Origin: Pseudomonas sp. G2-4
GTDB lineage: Bacteria > Pseudomonadota > Gammaproteobacteria > Pseudomonadales > Pseudomonadaceae
Direction of reading: 5' to 3'
DNA length: 64,000 nt
Assembly (NCBI RefSeq): GCF_030064125.1
Contig: NZ_CP125957.1
Coordinates: 806,001 to 870,000, forward strand
The position numbers and the translations under genes were made by a program. Positions within the stretch are counted from its first letter, which is position 1. Each line of letters begins with the position of its first letter. This document shows positions 25,806 through 34,793 of the stretch, piece by piece. Under the pieces are notes generated by a model. That model made no database searches. It was not told where the DNA came from and worked only from the letters and a program-made list of their open reading frames with translations.

Positions 25806-26078
25806 TTACCGGCAGCAGCAACCGCCGCCGTTCCCGCCACAGCCCGAGGTTTTCTTACTCGCTACGCTTTCGACTGTCGCCAGCTGTGCTGGATAGCCCG
25901 CGTCCTCCAGAGCTGCAAGCAGCGCATGGCTGTCCGAATCGCCGCTGACCTTCACCCGGCCGGCTTGTAGATCCACTGTTACGTCACTGACGCCTTCAAG
26001 TGGGCGCAGCGCTTCGGTGACATGTTTGACACATGAACCACAGCTCATGCCTTGGACTTGCAGTTCAACAGTTTTCAT
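25806..26078 (-). CDS. CopZ-like heavy-metal-associated (HMA) chaperone with Cys-rich tail
   Basis: A 90-residue ferredoxin-like HMA domain with MSCGSC (Cys13, Cys16), GVSDVTVDLQAGRVKVSG and ALEDAGYPA, as in cytosolic Cu(I) chaperones. The extra C-terminus CGGNGGGCCCR adds four cysteines and is not part of the usual 65–70-residue CopZ fold. I start at the ATG preceded by AGGAG, 14 codons inside the longest frame. It lies downstream of the copper ATPase and would deliver Cu(I) to it. Confidence 0.88.
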   Translation of the reverse strand: MKTVELQVQGMSCGSCVKHVTEALRPLEGVSDVTVDLQAGRVKVSGDSDSHALLAALEDAGYPAQLATVESVASKKTSGCGGNGGGCCCR

Positions 26079-26189
26079 TGGTGACTCCTCACAACAAAGT
26101 TGATCATGGAAATGACGCATGAGGCTTTTCTGCGGCGTTGGCTTGTCCTCAACCTTGCTGCCATGGCAAGGTCAAGCGGTCGTTTTCAT

Positions 26190-28547
26190 TCAATCAATGG
26201 AAGCCTGGTGCAGACGCAAGGCGTTGAATACCACCGACGCCGAGCTCACGCTCATGGCCAGTGCGGCAATGAGCGGTGACAGAAGGTGACCGGTAAGTGG
26301 ATAGAACAAGCCGGCAGCCAGTGGGATACCCATGGCGTTGTAAAGGAAGGCGAAGGTCAGGTTCTGGTGCATATTACTCACCGTTGCGACTGACAGGCTG
26401 CGAGCACGCAGGATACCGAGCAGATCGCCCTTGACCAGGGTGACCTGAGCGCTGTTCATCGCCACGTCAGTGCCGGTGCCCATGGCGATACCTACATCAG
26501 CGCGAGCCAGTGCGGGGGCATCATTAATGCCGTCGCCGGCCATTGCCACGCGGTGTCCGGCTTGTTGCAGAGATGCCACCAGACGTTCTTTATCTTGCGG
26601 TTTGACCTCGCCGTGCACCTCCTCGATGCCCAACTGGCGAGCTACCGAACGAGCAGTCGTAAGGCCGTCGCCAGTGGCCATGATGACCTTGACGCCATCC
26701 GCCTGCAGACGCTCGACGGCCAGCTTCGTGGTGGGTTTGATGGGGTCGGCAACAGCCAGCAAACCCGCCAGGGCGCCATTGACTGCCAGGTACATGATGC
26801 TCGTACCGTCGCCGCGTAGCTTCTCGGCATGTACTTGCAAGCTCTCGGTGGAAACGCCGGCCTCCTGCATCAACGCGGTATTGCCTAGCATCAGGCGGCG
26901 ACCCTCGACCTGACCGCTTACACCAATACCTGAGGCTGACTCGAAGGTTTCAGGTGTCACCAGTTTTAGCCCTGCGGCACGAGCCTGCTCGACGATGGCG
27001 TGGGCCAATGGATGCTCGCTGCCCTGATCGAGACTTGCGGCCAGGCGCAACACTTCATCCTGTGTAAATCCGGGTACGGCCTCGACGCTATGGAATGCTG
27101 GTCGACCTTCAGTGAGGGTGCCAGTTTTGTCGACTATCAAGATGTCTATCTTGCGCAGGTTTTCGATGGCGGCGGCATCGCGAAACAATACGCCGCTGCC
27201 AGCAGCCTTGCCGGTGGCAACCATGACTGACATCGGTGTCGCTAGGCCAAGGGCACAGGGACAGGCGATGATCATGACCGCGACAGCGTTGATCAGTCCG
27301 AACACCCAACTTGGCTCGGGCCCCCACAGCCCCCAGCCGAGTAGAGTCAGCGCGGCGATAGCAATCACCACAATCACGAAGTAACTGGCAATCACATCTG
27401 CCAGCCGTTGCATCGGCGCTTTTGAGCGTTGTGCCTGCACAACCATCTGCACAATCTGTGCGAGCAGGGTCGCCGACCCTATCTTCTGCGCCTTCATCAC
27501 CAGACTGCCGTGGATGTTGAGAGTGGCGCCAATCAGCGCGTCGCCGGCTCTCTTCATGATCGGTATCGGTTCGCCGGTGAGCATCGACTCATCTACAGCG
27601 CTTTCGCCTTGCAACACCTGACCGTCGACAGGCACTTTTTCGCCCGGTCGCACACGTAACGTGTCGCCGCTGTGTACGTGTGTCAGAGGGATGTCTTCTT
27701 CCGTGCCATCGGCATTGATCCGTCGGGCAGTTTTGGGTGCCAGTCCAAGCAGCGACTTGATGGCAGCCGAGGTTTGCGAGCGAGCCTTGAGTTCAAGCAT
27801 CTGGCCGAGAAGGGTCAGTGAGATGATCACAGCCGCCGCTTCGAAGTACACACCGATGCGGCCCTCCATCATGAAGTTGCTGGGGAATACATTGGGGGTC
27901 AGGGTGGCCACGACGCTGTAAAGGAAGGCCGCCGCCGTGCCGAGGCCGATTAGCGTCCACATGTTCGGACTTCGCTGAATCACCGAACGCACACCACGCA
28001 CATAAAACGGCCAGCCAGCCCACAGCACGACGGGTGTAGCCAATCCCAGCTCGACCCAATTTTGCGTGGTGCCATGGAACAGCACCAGGGCATGGCCACC
28101 CATAGCCAGCACGGTTACGACCACTGTCAGTGGCAATGTCCACCAGAAGCGCCGGGTGAAGTCCTTGAGTTCTAAGTTCTCTTCTTCCTCCAATTCGGGA
28201 ATCACCGGCTCTAAGGTCATGCCGCACTTAGGGCAGACGCCGGGGCCGATCCGGCGAATTTCCGGATGCATGGGACATGTGTATTCAGCGGCACCCGTTA
28301 ACGGTTCTGCTGTTGTCTGAGGGATTTGTTCGATTTTCAGTTGAGATATTCGATAACGCTCGGGCGCTGCCCTGAAGGTCGTTTGGCATTTCTGGCTGCA
28401 GAACCGGTAGTTTTGCCCCTCATATTCCGTGCTGAACTGGCTGTCGTTACTGACGGTCATGCCACATACCGGGTCATGGGAGCCGGTGGGTTGGGGTTCA
28501 GAGTTCTGTATTGGGCCGTGCTCTTGACGAACCTCAGGGGTGTGCAT
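26190..28547 (-). CDS. Copper-translocating P1B-type ATPase with N-terminal YHS and CxxC metal domains
   Basis: A 785-residue inner-membrane P1B ATPase. It starts with a YHS/TRASH-like domain (DPVCGM…FCSQKC, about 24–65) and a heavy-metal-binding YTCPMHPEI…CPKCGM motif (89–110) in place of HMA domains. Transport motifs are CPC ([13 protein letters not shown]), [17 protein letters not shown], and the Cu(I) residues YN and MSVSS in the last helices. This is a Cu(I)/Ag(I) exporter of the CopF/SilP type. It is 3 bp downstream of the DUF2933 gene in the copper operon. Substrate assignment is strong from motifs. Confidence 0.93.
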   Translation of the reverse strand: MHTPEVRQEHGPIQNSEPQPTGSHDPVCGMTVSNDSQFSTEYEGQNYRFCSQKCQTTFRAAPERYRISQLKIEQIPQTTAEPLTGAAEYTCPMHPEIRRIGPGVCPKCGMTLEPVIPELEEEENLELKDFTRRFWWTLPLTVVVTVLAMGGHALVLFHGTTQNWVELGLATPVVLWAGWPFYVRGVRSVIQRSPNMWTLIGLGTAAAFLYSVVATLTPNVFPSNFMMEGRIGVYFEAAAVIISLTLLGQMLELKARSQTSAAIKSLLGLAPKTARRINADGTEEDIPLTHVHSGDTLRVRPGEKVPVDGQVLQGESAVDESMLTGEPIPIMKRAGDALIGATLNIHGSLVMKAQKIGSATLLAQIVQMVVQAQRSKAPMQRLADVIASYFVIVVIAIAALTLLGWGLWGPEPSWVFGLINAVAVMIIACPCALGLATPMSVMVATGKAAGSGVLFRDAAAIENLRKIDILIVDKTGTLTEGRPAFHSVEAVPGFTQDEVLRLAASLDQGSEHPLAHAIVEQARAAGLKLVTPETFESASGIGVSGQVEGRRLMLGNTALMQEAGVSTESLQVHAEKLRGDGTSIMYLAVNGALAGLLAVADPIKPTTKLAVERLQADGVKVIMATGDGLTTARSVARQLGIEEVHGEVKPQDKERLVASLQQAGHRVAMAGDGINDAPALARADVGIAMGTGTDVAMNSAQVTLVKGDLLGILRARSLSVATVSNMHQNLTFAFLYNAMGIPLAAGLFYPLTGHLLSPLIAALAMSVSSASVVFNALRLHQASID

Positions 28548-28550
28548 GAG

Positions 28551-28802
28551 CTAACTCCTGTTCGCATCCTTGGTTGAGACTGAGGTTTCGCCGTGATGAC
28601 TGTGACCACCGTGGTGGTGCCCGAAAAAATGCATCAGCGGGCACAACAGCAAAATCATATAAGGCAGTAAACCCAGCATATGGCTGTAGTGTTCTCTTGC
28701 CAGATAGAACAGCACGATCACCAGCAGCATACCCAGCGCTATGCCGGGTTTGCTCCTCCAAAATGTTGGAGAGGTGTTAGCGGAATGTGGCGAATTCATC
28801 AT
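28551..28802 (-). CDS. DUF2933 small membrane protein
   Basis: An 83-residue protein with two hydrophobic segments (GIALGMLLVIVLFYLA and GLLPYMILLLCPLMHFF) followed by a His-rich tail FGHHHGGHSHHGE. This is the DUF2933 layout, commonly encoded next to copper/silver ATPases; function unknown, possibly metal binding at the membrane. It precedes the ATPase gene by 3 bp. Confidence 0.82.
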   Translation of the reverse strand: MMNSPHSANTSPTFWRSKPGIALGMLLVIVLFYLAREHYSHMLGLLPYMILLLCPLMHFFGHHHGGHSHHGETSVSTKDANRS

Positions 28803-28927
28803 GGTTCTGTACTCCTGAGGGAGTGCTGTTTAGTGATACGTCGTAAAGGTGCAACGGGCGGCAGTTTTACCCTTGGCATATTGGCTAAAGTAAAACCGTC
28901 GCTGCATTGCCTACAGGCTTGTGCGCG

Positions 28928-29329
28928 TCACTTGCTCATCGGCATGTTCATCATGCTCGTTTGCTGATCCATCATTTTCATCATCATGTTCATCATTCCC
29001 ATCTCCATGCCGTCTTTGTTGCCGTCCATGCCCATGCCCTTGCCATGACAGTTCTTATGCATCATAGCCATGCTGTCCTTCATCGTCTTCATGCTCTCCT
29101 GCATGGCGGCGTGTCGCTCGGCAGGGGTCTTGGCGGCGGCTGCCTTGTCGTGTGCAGCCTGCATTTTTTGCATTTGCTCGGTCATGACATTGTTTTGCAT
29201 CGGCGTAGCTGCTTCGCTTGTCTTGGCGGGCGCGGTCTGCCCCTCCGGGTGATGCTCATCGACTGCCGAGGCGATAAGTGGGCTGCTCACGAGCAGGGTG
29301 GCGAGGATAAATTTCAATGTGGCATGCAT
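28928..29329 (-). CDS. Methionine/histidine-rich periplasmic protein of the copper module
   Basis: A 133-residue secreted protein (signal peptide to about Ala22) with a charged helix region and a C-terminal Met-rich tract (GMEMGMMNMMMKMMDQQ). Dense Met clusters are typical of periplasmic Cu(I)/Ag(I)-buffering proteins, but I cannot place it in a named family. Start at the ATG 29329 with GGAG upstream. It sits in the copper operon between the DUF2946-like and DUF2933 genes. Confidence 0.75.
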   Translation of the reverse strand: MHATLKFILATLLVSSPLIASAVDEHHPEGQTAPAKTSEAATPMQNNVMTEQMQKMQAAHDKAAAAKTPAERHAAMQESMKTMKDSMAMMHKNCHGKGMGMDGNKDGMEMGMMNMMMKMMDQQTSMMNMPMSK

Positions 29330-29427
29330 GGCAATCTCCAAAGGGTGAGGACAACTCAGGTAATACCAAGCCGCGCCAGGTTGGCGCAGTCAGACAGTGC
29401 GCCGAAGATCGGCGCGCAGAAGGTCGA

Positions 29428-29823
29428 TTAATCGTTGAAACGGACGAAAATCAGACGTACAGGCGGTCTGGCGGGAGCCGGGCGTCGTAACGCAAGAAAG
29501 GCAAAAGCGAAGGGGTTGGCGGGATATAAAATCAGCAACGCAGGGATCAGGAGCAGAAACGTCCAACTGGACAGGTCAAAAATTTTAAGATGGAGCGACG
29601 GACTTATAACTATCGCCGCATCGGCGCAGTGCTGAAGGCAATCGAGAGCAGGAGCTTCGTGGTTATCGTGATCTTGCGCGGTGTTCAGCGAGGCATGAGT
29701 TGTAGCCGGATTGTTGCTGGGCTGTACCAGACACCCCTGGGTCGCTGCCAGACCAAACGCTAACACCCACAGCACGATGGCGAGGCGTATGAACGCTGGT
29801 TGACGATGGCGAAACCAGAACAT
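29428..29823 (-). CDS. DUF2946-like small membrane protein, first gene of the copper module
   Basis: A 131-residue protein with an N-terminal hydrophobic segment (FIRLAIVLWVLAFGLAATQGC), a loop with His/Cys (DHDNHEAPALDCLQHCAD) and a second helix (SWTFLLLIPALLILY). The CxxxC loop between two helices is seen in DUF2946 proteins near copper genes. Start at ATG 29823 with GGAGA upstream. It appears to be the promoter-proximal gene of the leftward copper operon; role unknown. Confidence 0.65.
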   Translation of the reverse strand: MFWFRHRQPAFIRLAIVLWVLAFGLAATQGCLVQPSNNPATTHASLNTAQDHDNHEAPALDCLQHCADAAIVISPSLHLKIFDLSSWTFLLLIPALLILYPANPFAFAFLALRRPAPARPPVRLIFVRFND

Positions 29824-29972
29824 GGAGAATCTCCGGTACTGATTAACGGGTTTTGATTTTTCAACATACAGCACATCGAAGTGCCAAGGTTGATCCACAT
29901 CAATTTATGCAGCCGGATGTCGACTCTTGTGGTGTGGTCAAATTGTATGGTCTACGTCGACCTTTCAGATGT

Positions 29973-30290
29973 TTACCCCTCTTTGTCGTTCTTTACTAGC
30001 AGCGTGTGGTGCACTGCCCTTTCATTGTCCTTGTGATTATGCGATTCACCTTGGCATTCCTTGAACCAGGCATAGAGTGCGTCATACACAACCAGGACGT
30101 GCGCCAGCATTTCATGGTCGTTAGTAAAACGCTGCGACAGCCCCAACGAGATTGCGTACAACCCAGCTGATTGCGGCGTCAGATCCAGGTGAGAGGTATC
30201 TGCCTCGCGTACGATCTTGGCCAGGTGCTGCAACCTCCCAATCAACCAACTTTGATGCTTGAGGCTGTACTTGACGTTTGAGATTTGCAT
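29973..30290 (-). CDS. Hypothetical protein, island-associated
   Basis: A 105-residue mainly helical, soluble protein (MQISNVKYSLKHQSWLIGRL…LTPQSAGLYAISLGLSQRF). No family recognised. Start at ATG 30290 preceded by GGGAA; an in-frame extension of 33 codons upstream is Arg/Asp-rich and less likely. It lies between the copper module and the island maintenance genes on the minus strand. Confidence 0.6.
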   Translation of the reverse strand: MQISNVKYSLKHQSWLIGRLQHLAKIVREADTSHLDLTPQSAGLYAISLGLSQRFTNDHEMLAHVLVVYDALYAWFKECQGESHNHKDNERAVHHTLLVKNDKEG

Positions 30291-30465
30291 TTCCCGCCAA
30301 ATCCTCCGATCCAGCGATCTTTGATCGCGCCGATCGGAGGGTTCACTCGCTCTTTCTCGATGCCACCTCGTACCACCACCCCATTTCAAATTTAATTAGC
30401 GCCACGCCGGCGTTTACACGTCAGTAATTACTCGCGATTGTTATCGGGGCAGTGTAGTTCCAGCG

Positions 30466-31077
30466 TCAGAGCGAAGCTTGTCCTGAGGCTATGGCTAGAA
30501 AAGTGGCGACACCGGCGACACCGGCGACAACCCAAGCAAGACGGGGCCTGGAGTGTGGCGACAAAAGTGGCGACAGTCGCCACTTTTTGCACGCTTTGGC
30601 CGTGACGCTTGACCCCCTTTTCGAGTCGGTATAAAAATTGGCGCACGGATCGCTGTCGTTGACAGCACCAGCCCAGGTAGCCCGAACCTTCAAGGCTACG
30701 CCACTTGCGTGGTGGTTCCTCCAAAGTGCGATATAGCGTCCGGCGGCTCGCACGGTCACTCCCCAAGAGTGATGGATGCCTACTCGACTTATCTGTCCAC
30801 TGCGGCAGACGATGGACTTACCTCGCTGCGCTGCAGCAACCTCACCATTCGGCACATTTCGCTGCGCCAGACCGCGCCCGTCTCTTTCTCTTGGAAAGAG
30901 ACGGGCGCTCGTACCACCGCTGCAGGACACGTCGTACATGGCATTGCCGCAACTCTCCTCGTGACAATCGATCTGACAACGCCGATTCGTCGCCATCCGC
31001 AACGACACAGGCGCCGGTGCCCCAGCCCATGGAAAGGCTGCACCTGACTGACAGTCAGGCATGTCCCAGGTGTCCAT
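30466..31077 (-). CDS. Doubtful island ORF overlapping GTCGCC repeat tract
   Basis: A 203-codon open frame with a reasonable start (AGAAGG seven bases before the ATG) and many Cys, Arg and Ser residues (SGAAFPWAGAPAPVSLRMAT near the start). It contains the 14-bp hairpin at 30874–30908, and its last 35 codons run through repeats of GTCGCC that also occur in the gene at 32724. Several other frames are open here. It might be a real island protein or decayed DNA. No function proposed. Confidence 0.3.
   Translation of the reverse strand: MDTWDMPDCQSGAAFPWAGAPAPVSLRMATNRRCQIDCHEESCGNAMYDVSCSGGTSARLFPRERDGRGLAQRNVPNGEVAAAQRGKSIVCRSGQISRVGIHHSWGVTVRAAGRYIALWRNHHASGVALKVRATWAGAVNDSDPCANFYTDSKRGSSVTAKACKKWRLSPLLSPHSRPRLAWVVAGVAGVATFLAIASGQASL
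30563..30587. repeat. Palindrome around TGGCGACAGTCGCCA
   Basis: A perfect 12-bp inverted repeat with one central base, built on the 15-mer TGGCGACAGTCGCCA. The same 15-mer recurs at 42706–42720 at the other end of island I, and half-sites (TGTCGCC) crowd 30505–30560 and 32797–32878. It could be a binding site for an island protein or a terminator-like hairpin (it runs into a T tract on the plus strand). Confidence 0.6.
30874..30908. repeat. Perfect 14-bp inverted repeat (hairpin)
   Basis: Arms GCGCCCGTCTCTTT and AAAGAGACGGGCGC flank a 7-base loop. No T tract follows on either strand, so it is not a standard terminator. It lies in DNA without a certain gene. Confidence 0.75.
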
Positions 31078-31330
31078 GTCTTTGCCTTCTCCCACTCAGG
31101 ATCTCCAGGTGCCGAACTCGTCAGTCGGCACAGCCTCCGCCCGCCCGCATTTTTGGATGCGCCAAGGAGGCCAGATTCATGGGTTCATGCCCTCGCTCTC
31201 GGTTGTAAGGAGCCGTTCGTTCCGCGTCAGTGAACACCTCACAGGCCGCAGGGGCCTTGATCCCTGATAACACTCAACAGCCGTGGCGGGAGTACGTGAG
31301 GGCAGCCATCAATCACCGAGGAGAGGGCCC

Positions 31331-32737
31331 ATGCAGCAGTTAGATCCGAAGCTTGAACTACCACGACCACCTCGACCGCTGATTGAGTCGAATTCCTTGG
31401 CCCAGCCTTATCCGGTGCAGGCACTGGGTGGGATTCTTGGGCCTGCGGTGGAGCGCATGGCCGAGGTCATCGGCGTGCCCCAGGCGCTGGCTGCACAATC
31501 GGTCTTGGCCGCCTCGGCGCTGGCCACTCAAGGGCATGCGGGCTTACAGCTCGACGGGAGAAATTACCCCCTGTCGTTGTACTTGATTACTGTGGCCGCG
31601 TCCGGTGATCGCAAGACCGCCACAGACCGATTTGCATTGCTGCCTGCACGGCAATGGGAGCGTGAGCAGTGGCAACGCTACCGCGAACAGCTTGCTCGGT
31701 ACCGCGCTGCACAGCGACAGGCACAGCGTATTAATCCTGCCGATCCCGATTTTAAAAATGATGTGCTGCGCGACGCGGAGCCCTCGGCCCCTCGGCTGAT
31801 TACCACCGATCCGACTATCGAGGCCTTAATCAAGGGGCTCTGTCACGATTTGCCGAGCATGGGCCTGTTCTGTGATGAGGGCGGACAATTCCTCGGCAGT
31901 AGCACCATGAGTCGGGATAACCGTTTGAAAGCGGTCACGACCTTGTCGTCACTCTGGGACGGCAGCCCGATTGATCGTGCTCGTTCGATGGCCGGGGAAA
32001 GCCTGCGGGCCTATGACCGGCGCGTGAGCCTGCACTTGATGCTGCAGCCGTACTTGGCCATGCAGTTACTCAGTGACCCGTTGCTGCAGGGGCAAGGCAT
32101 CCTCGGTCGCTGCCTGATGACCTGGCCTACCAGCCTGGCCGGACAGCGCAGTTACCAGGCCGTCGACTTGTCCAAAGACGCCGCCCTGAAGCGATATCAC
32201 CGTCGGCTTTCGGCCCTGTTTTATCAGCCCTGGTCACTTTCCGCTGACGGTGCCTTGCAGCTGTTACCGCTGAGCCTCAGTCCGCTGGCTCGTCGTCGCT
32301 GGATTGATCTTCATGATGCCATCGAAGCCCAGATGGGTGAGTTTGGTGAGCTGGCCAGCGTGCGGCCCAGCGGATCTAAGGCCGCTGACAACCTGCTGCG
32401 CGTCGCCGGCATTTTGGCCGTGGTGGAGGAGAGCAGTGTCGTGGAGGTCGACCATATCCAACGGGCCTCGACCTTGGTTGGCTACTACCTCACCGAGATC
32501 CAGCGCCTGACCGAACGGGAACCGGTGTGCCGGGTAAAGGAAGAGGCGGACCGGCTGTTGCGCTGGCTGCAGGTCAAAGAGTGGAAGCGCTTTAGTATTC
32601 GAGACCTGAACCGCAACGGTCCCCGCTTTGCCCGAAAGAGCAGTCGCCATGCCACCAAGCTGTTAGTCGAGCTGCTTGATCATCAGTGGCTGATCACCGA
32701 CGGCCACACCTTTGAGGTGCGTCATGTTCAATCTTGA
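31331..32737 (+). CDS. DUF3987 (YfjI-like) island helicase/primase-like protein
   Basis: A 468-residue protein of the DUF3987 family common in genomic islands and prophages. A degenerate Walker A (AASGDRKTATD) is near residue 95 and a Walker B-like FCDEGGQFL near 180. A C-terminal winged-helix-like stretch (KRFSIRDLNRNGPRFARKS) follows. I start at ATG 31331 behind GGAGAGG. The family is thought to act in replication or mobility of the element; enzymatic activity is not shown by the sequence. It heads a four-gene set with overlapping ends. Confidence 0.8.
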   Translation: MQQLDPKLELPRPPRPLIESNSLAQPYPVQALGGILGPAVERMAEVIGVPQALAAQSVLAASALATQGHAGLQLDGRNYPLSLYLITVAASGDRKTATDRFALLPARQWEREQWQRYREQLARYRAAQRQAQRINPADPDFKNDVLRDAEPSAPRLITTDPTIEALIKGLCHDLPSMGLFCDEGGQFLGSSTMSRDNRLKAVTTLSSLWDGSPIDRARSMAGESLRAYDRRVSLHLMLQPYLAMQLLSDPLLQGQGILGRCLMTWPTSLAGQRSYQAVDLSKDAALKRYHRRLSALFYQPWSLSADGALQLLPLSLSPLARRRWIDLHDAIEAQMGEFGELASVRPSGSKAADNLLRVAGILAVVEESSVVEVDHIQRASTLVGYYLTEIQRLTEREPVCRVKEEADRLLRWLQVKEWKRFSIRDLNRNGPRFARKSSRHATKLLVELLDHQWLITDGHTFEVRHVQS

Positions 32738-33077
32738 TGAAGCGTTGCGTAACCATCTGGCTCAGCGCCAAAAGGAGCCGAAAGCGCAGTTTGTCGCCGC
32801 TACTGTCGCCACTTTGTCGCCGCCCTCAAAGCCAGGCAGCACAAGGGTTGTCGCCACTGTCGCCGGTGTCGCCACCACCCAAAAAGTTATTGCCTCGACG
32901 GCAGCCATCATTCAGCGGTTGAAAGAAGAGGGCGCGCATCTCTACGTCATCAATAACACGCTGTGTTTTCGTCCGACTGATTGGGTCCAGCTCGCCATCG
33001 TGAGTGCGAACTGGCAAGCCCTCTTGCGTGATCTCGCCGCAGTCGATCAGGAGCAGAAAAATGGCTCGGGTCGGTAA
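32724..33077 (+). CDS. Hypothetical protein with VATVAT tract, partner of DUF3987 gene
   Basis: A 117-residue protein whose 5' end overlaps the DUF3987 gene by 14 bp. Residues about 27–60 come from GTCGCC(ACT) repeats (FVAATVATLSPP, VVATVAGVATT), the same DNA word that forms palindromes elsewhere on the island. The C-terminal part (AAIIQRLKEEGAHLYVINNTL…) looks folded. Function unknown; probably an island maintenance accessory. Confidence 0.65.
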   Translation: MFNLDEALRNHLAQRQKEPKAQFVAATVATLSPPSKPGSTRVVATVAGVATTQKVIASTAAIIQRLKEEGAHLYVINNTLCFRPTDWVQLAIVSANWQALLRDLAAVDQEQKNGSGR

Positions 33078-34041
33078 GCGAGCTGGCCGTAATTTTGGCT
33101 TCGGTCGCCAGCTCAGCTATGCCGGACTGCAAGCTTTGAAAGATCTATTTGGCGACGGCCATTTTGCTTCCGTCAAAGCCCATAGTGATCGGTGGCAGGC
33201 TTTCGTGAATTGGTGTCGTTCAGAGGAAGGGCCGAGGCTAAATGACGCGCGACAGATCGATCGTGACGTCCTCATGGGGTACGCCACTTATGTTCGTAAG
33301 CAGGTTGATCAGGGCAACGTCGGCATCGCTACCGCCCAGAATCGCCTATCCAGCGTGAACCGAACGATGGCCGCGCTGCGCGGTGATCATCACGTCAAAA
33401 TTTCCAGTCCGAGCAAGGCGCTAGGCCTACAGCGTTCAAGCGTTCGTAGTGAGGCACCGCAAGGCCAAGACCGTGTGCAGGTCAGGCTGATTGTGCAAGC
33501 GCTGTCAGAGCGAGGCCAGCAACGAGTGACCGCAATTGTCCACCTGGCCCGGGAAACCGGCATGCGCCTGCGTGAAGCGATCTTGGCGGACCTGCCGCGG
33601 CTGCAACGAGAGGCTCAACGACTGGGGAGGATCAATATCCAAGACGGCACCAAAGGCGGTCGATCAGGCGCGTCCGCACCGCGTTGGATTACGGTCACGG
33701 AACAAGTCCGCAGTGCCCTCGATAGGGCCACGGAGGTCTCACCCAAGGGCAGTCGGAATTTGTTGGCACCCAACGAAAGCTACAAAGACTTCATACAGAC
33801 AGTCGTGCGACCGGCACGGGCCCTCCTGCATGAGCAGGGGTTGAAAGGTTTTCATGAGCTACGGGCGGCTTACGCCTGTGAGCGCTATGAGCAACTGACC
33901 GGCTGCCCTGCACCCGTGAATGGCGGTCGTTGTCACCGAGAACATCGAGAGCTTGATCAGCGTGGACGACAGCAGATCAGCCACGAGTTGGGACATAACC
34001 GCATCGATGTGGTGAGTGCCTACATCGGAGGTCGGCGATGA
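33061..34041 (+). CDS. Tyrosine-recombinase-fold integrase domain protein
   Basis: A 326-residue protein with tyrosine recombinase active-site elements: Arg in RETGMRLREAI, HELRAAYA (His-x-x-Arg) and HELGHNRIDVVSAYIG (His and nucleophile Tyr). This is the integrase-domain type often found with DUF3987 genes inside Pseudomonas islands and is distinct from the P4-type integrase at the island end. It overlaps the upstream gene by 17 bp, start at ATG 33061. It may resolve multimers or move a sub-element; target unknown. Confidence 0.78.
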   Translation: MARVGKRAGRNFGFGRQLSYAGLQALKDLFGDGHFASVKAHSDRWQAFVNWCRSEEGPRLNDARQIDRDVLMGYATYVRKQVDQGNVGIATAQNRLSSVNRTMAALRGDHHVKISSPSKALGLQRSSVRSEAPQGQDRVQVRLIVQALSERGQQRVTAIVHLARETGMRLREAILADLPRLQREAQRLGRINIQDGTKGGRSGASAPRWITVTEQVRSALDRATEVSPKGSRNLLAPNESYKDFIQTVVRPARALLHEQGLKGFHELRAAYACERYEQLTGCPAPVNGGRCHREHRELDQRGRQQISHELGHNRIDVVSAYIGGRR

Positions 34042-34307
34042 AGTCCGAGTTCGATATGGTGGTGTTTCTGAGCCCGGTGCTCAAAGGTGCACATGCCACG
34101 CGGCAGCGGCACATCAGACAAGCAGAAAGGATGCACGAGTCGATTGGTGAGCGCTGGGGTTGCGCGACTCCTTGGTCTTGGCGGGAAAAGCACGTCAAAT
34201 GGTTTTTGGAACACTCGCTGCGCTGCGCTGCACCAGCGACCGTCTACTACTACGGATTAACAGCAGAATTGATCCGCCGTAGAAAAGCGCAACTCGTGGC
34301 TGTATGA
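34038..34307 (+). CDS. Small hypothetical protein coupled to the integrase-domain gene
   Basis: An 89-residue basic protein that overlaps the preceding recombinase gene by 4 bp (ATGA). The segment MHESIGERWGCATPWSWREKHVKWFLEH followed by SPATVYYYGLTAELI-like residues is reminiscent of SAM-like N-terminal domains of recombinases, but this is a weak impression. It is probably a helper of the upstream protein. Confidence 0.6.
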   Translation: MKSEFDMVVFLSPVLKGAHATRQRHIRQAERMHESIGERWGCATPWSWREKHVKWFLEHSLRCAAPATVYYYGLTAELIRRRKAQLVAV

Positions 34308-34793
34308 ACGTCGTGCGAATGACGCTTTTACATCATGGTGCACCTTTTTGGAATGCAATGGCTCACATATAAACAATTTCGGTGCGACATTTTGCTCGTG
34401 CCCCTATTACTGTCCGCTATGAGGGAGTAATAGGGTTTGGAGTCGCTAGTATATTGGCGTTCATCAATAGCGCTTTTGAAACTCTTCCTTCAAAACATAG
34501 AGTTGCCCAGCCGAGCTTGCCTTGTTGTGCACTTAAATGGCGCGCAGCTTGTTGAGGAGATGCACCAAAATAGTGATGAAACATGCGGGCTGCGGGAACG
34601 TCGAAAGAGTTTTTGGAGGGTGTTGAGATTAAATAAAAAATAGTGAGATTTTTTCTATATAAATCAATGCGATGGACAGTCGGTCTAACAGTCCATAATG
34701 CAGATTGGATCCAAAATTGTCTTCGAGGGCTTTACAGGCATTCCAAATCTCAGTAGCTTTTTATGCATTGAGATTTCAATGACAAGGAAAGTT
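34308..34793. other. AT-rich gap before the HpaB-type cluster
   Basis: About 490 bp with clearly lower GC than the surroundings. No convincing gene; a 68-codon TTG-started frame at 34437–34643 lacks support. The end (TTGAGATTAAATAAAAAATAG and CTATATAA near 34624–34665) could hold the promoter of the biosynthetic cluster. The base composition marks a border between the maintenance module and the cluster. Confidence 0.5.

Noticed and set aside
30505..30600. CRISPR-like array from the repeated GTCGCC words
   Set aside because: Units are 6–9 bp without spacers of regular length, and no cas genes are present.
30428..30766. Alternative 112-codon minus-strand frame with Cys/Arg repeats (CRRCRRCRH)
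   Set aside because: The pattern comes from reading the GTCGCC repeat DNA in another frame; no sign of a real protein.
34437..34643. 68-codon frame in the AT-rich gap before the HpaB-like gene
   Set aside because: TTG start, no good ribosome site, no recognisable domain.
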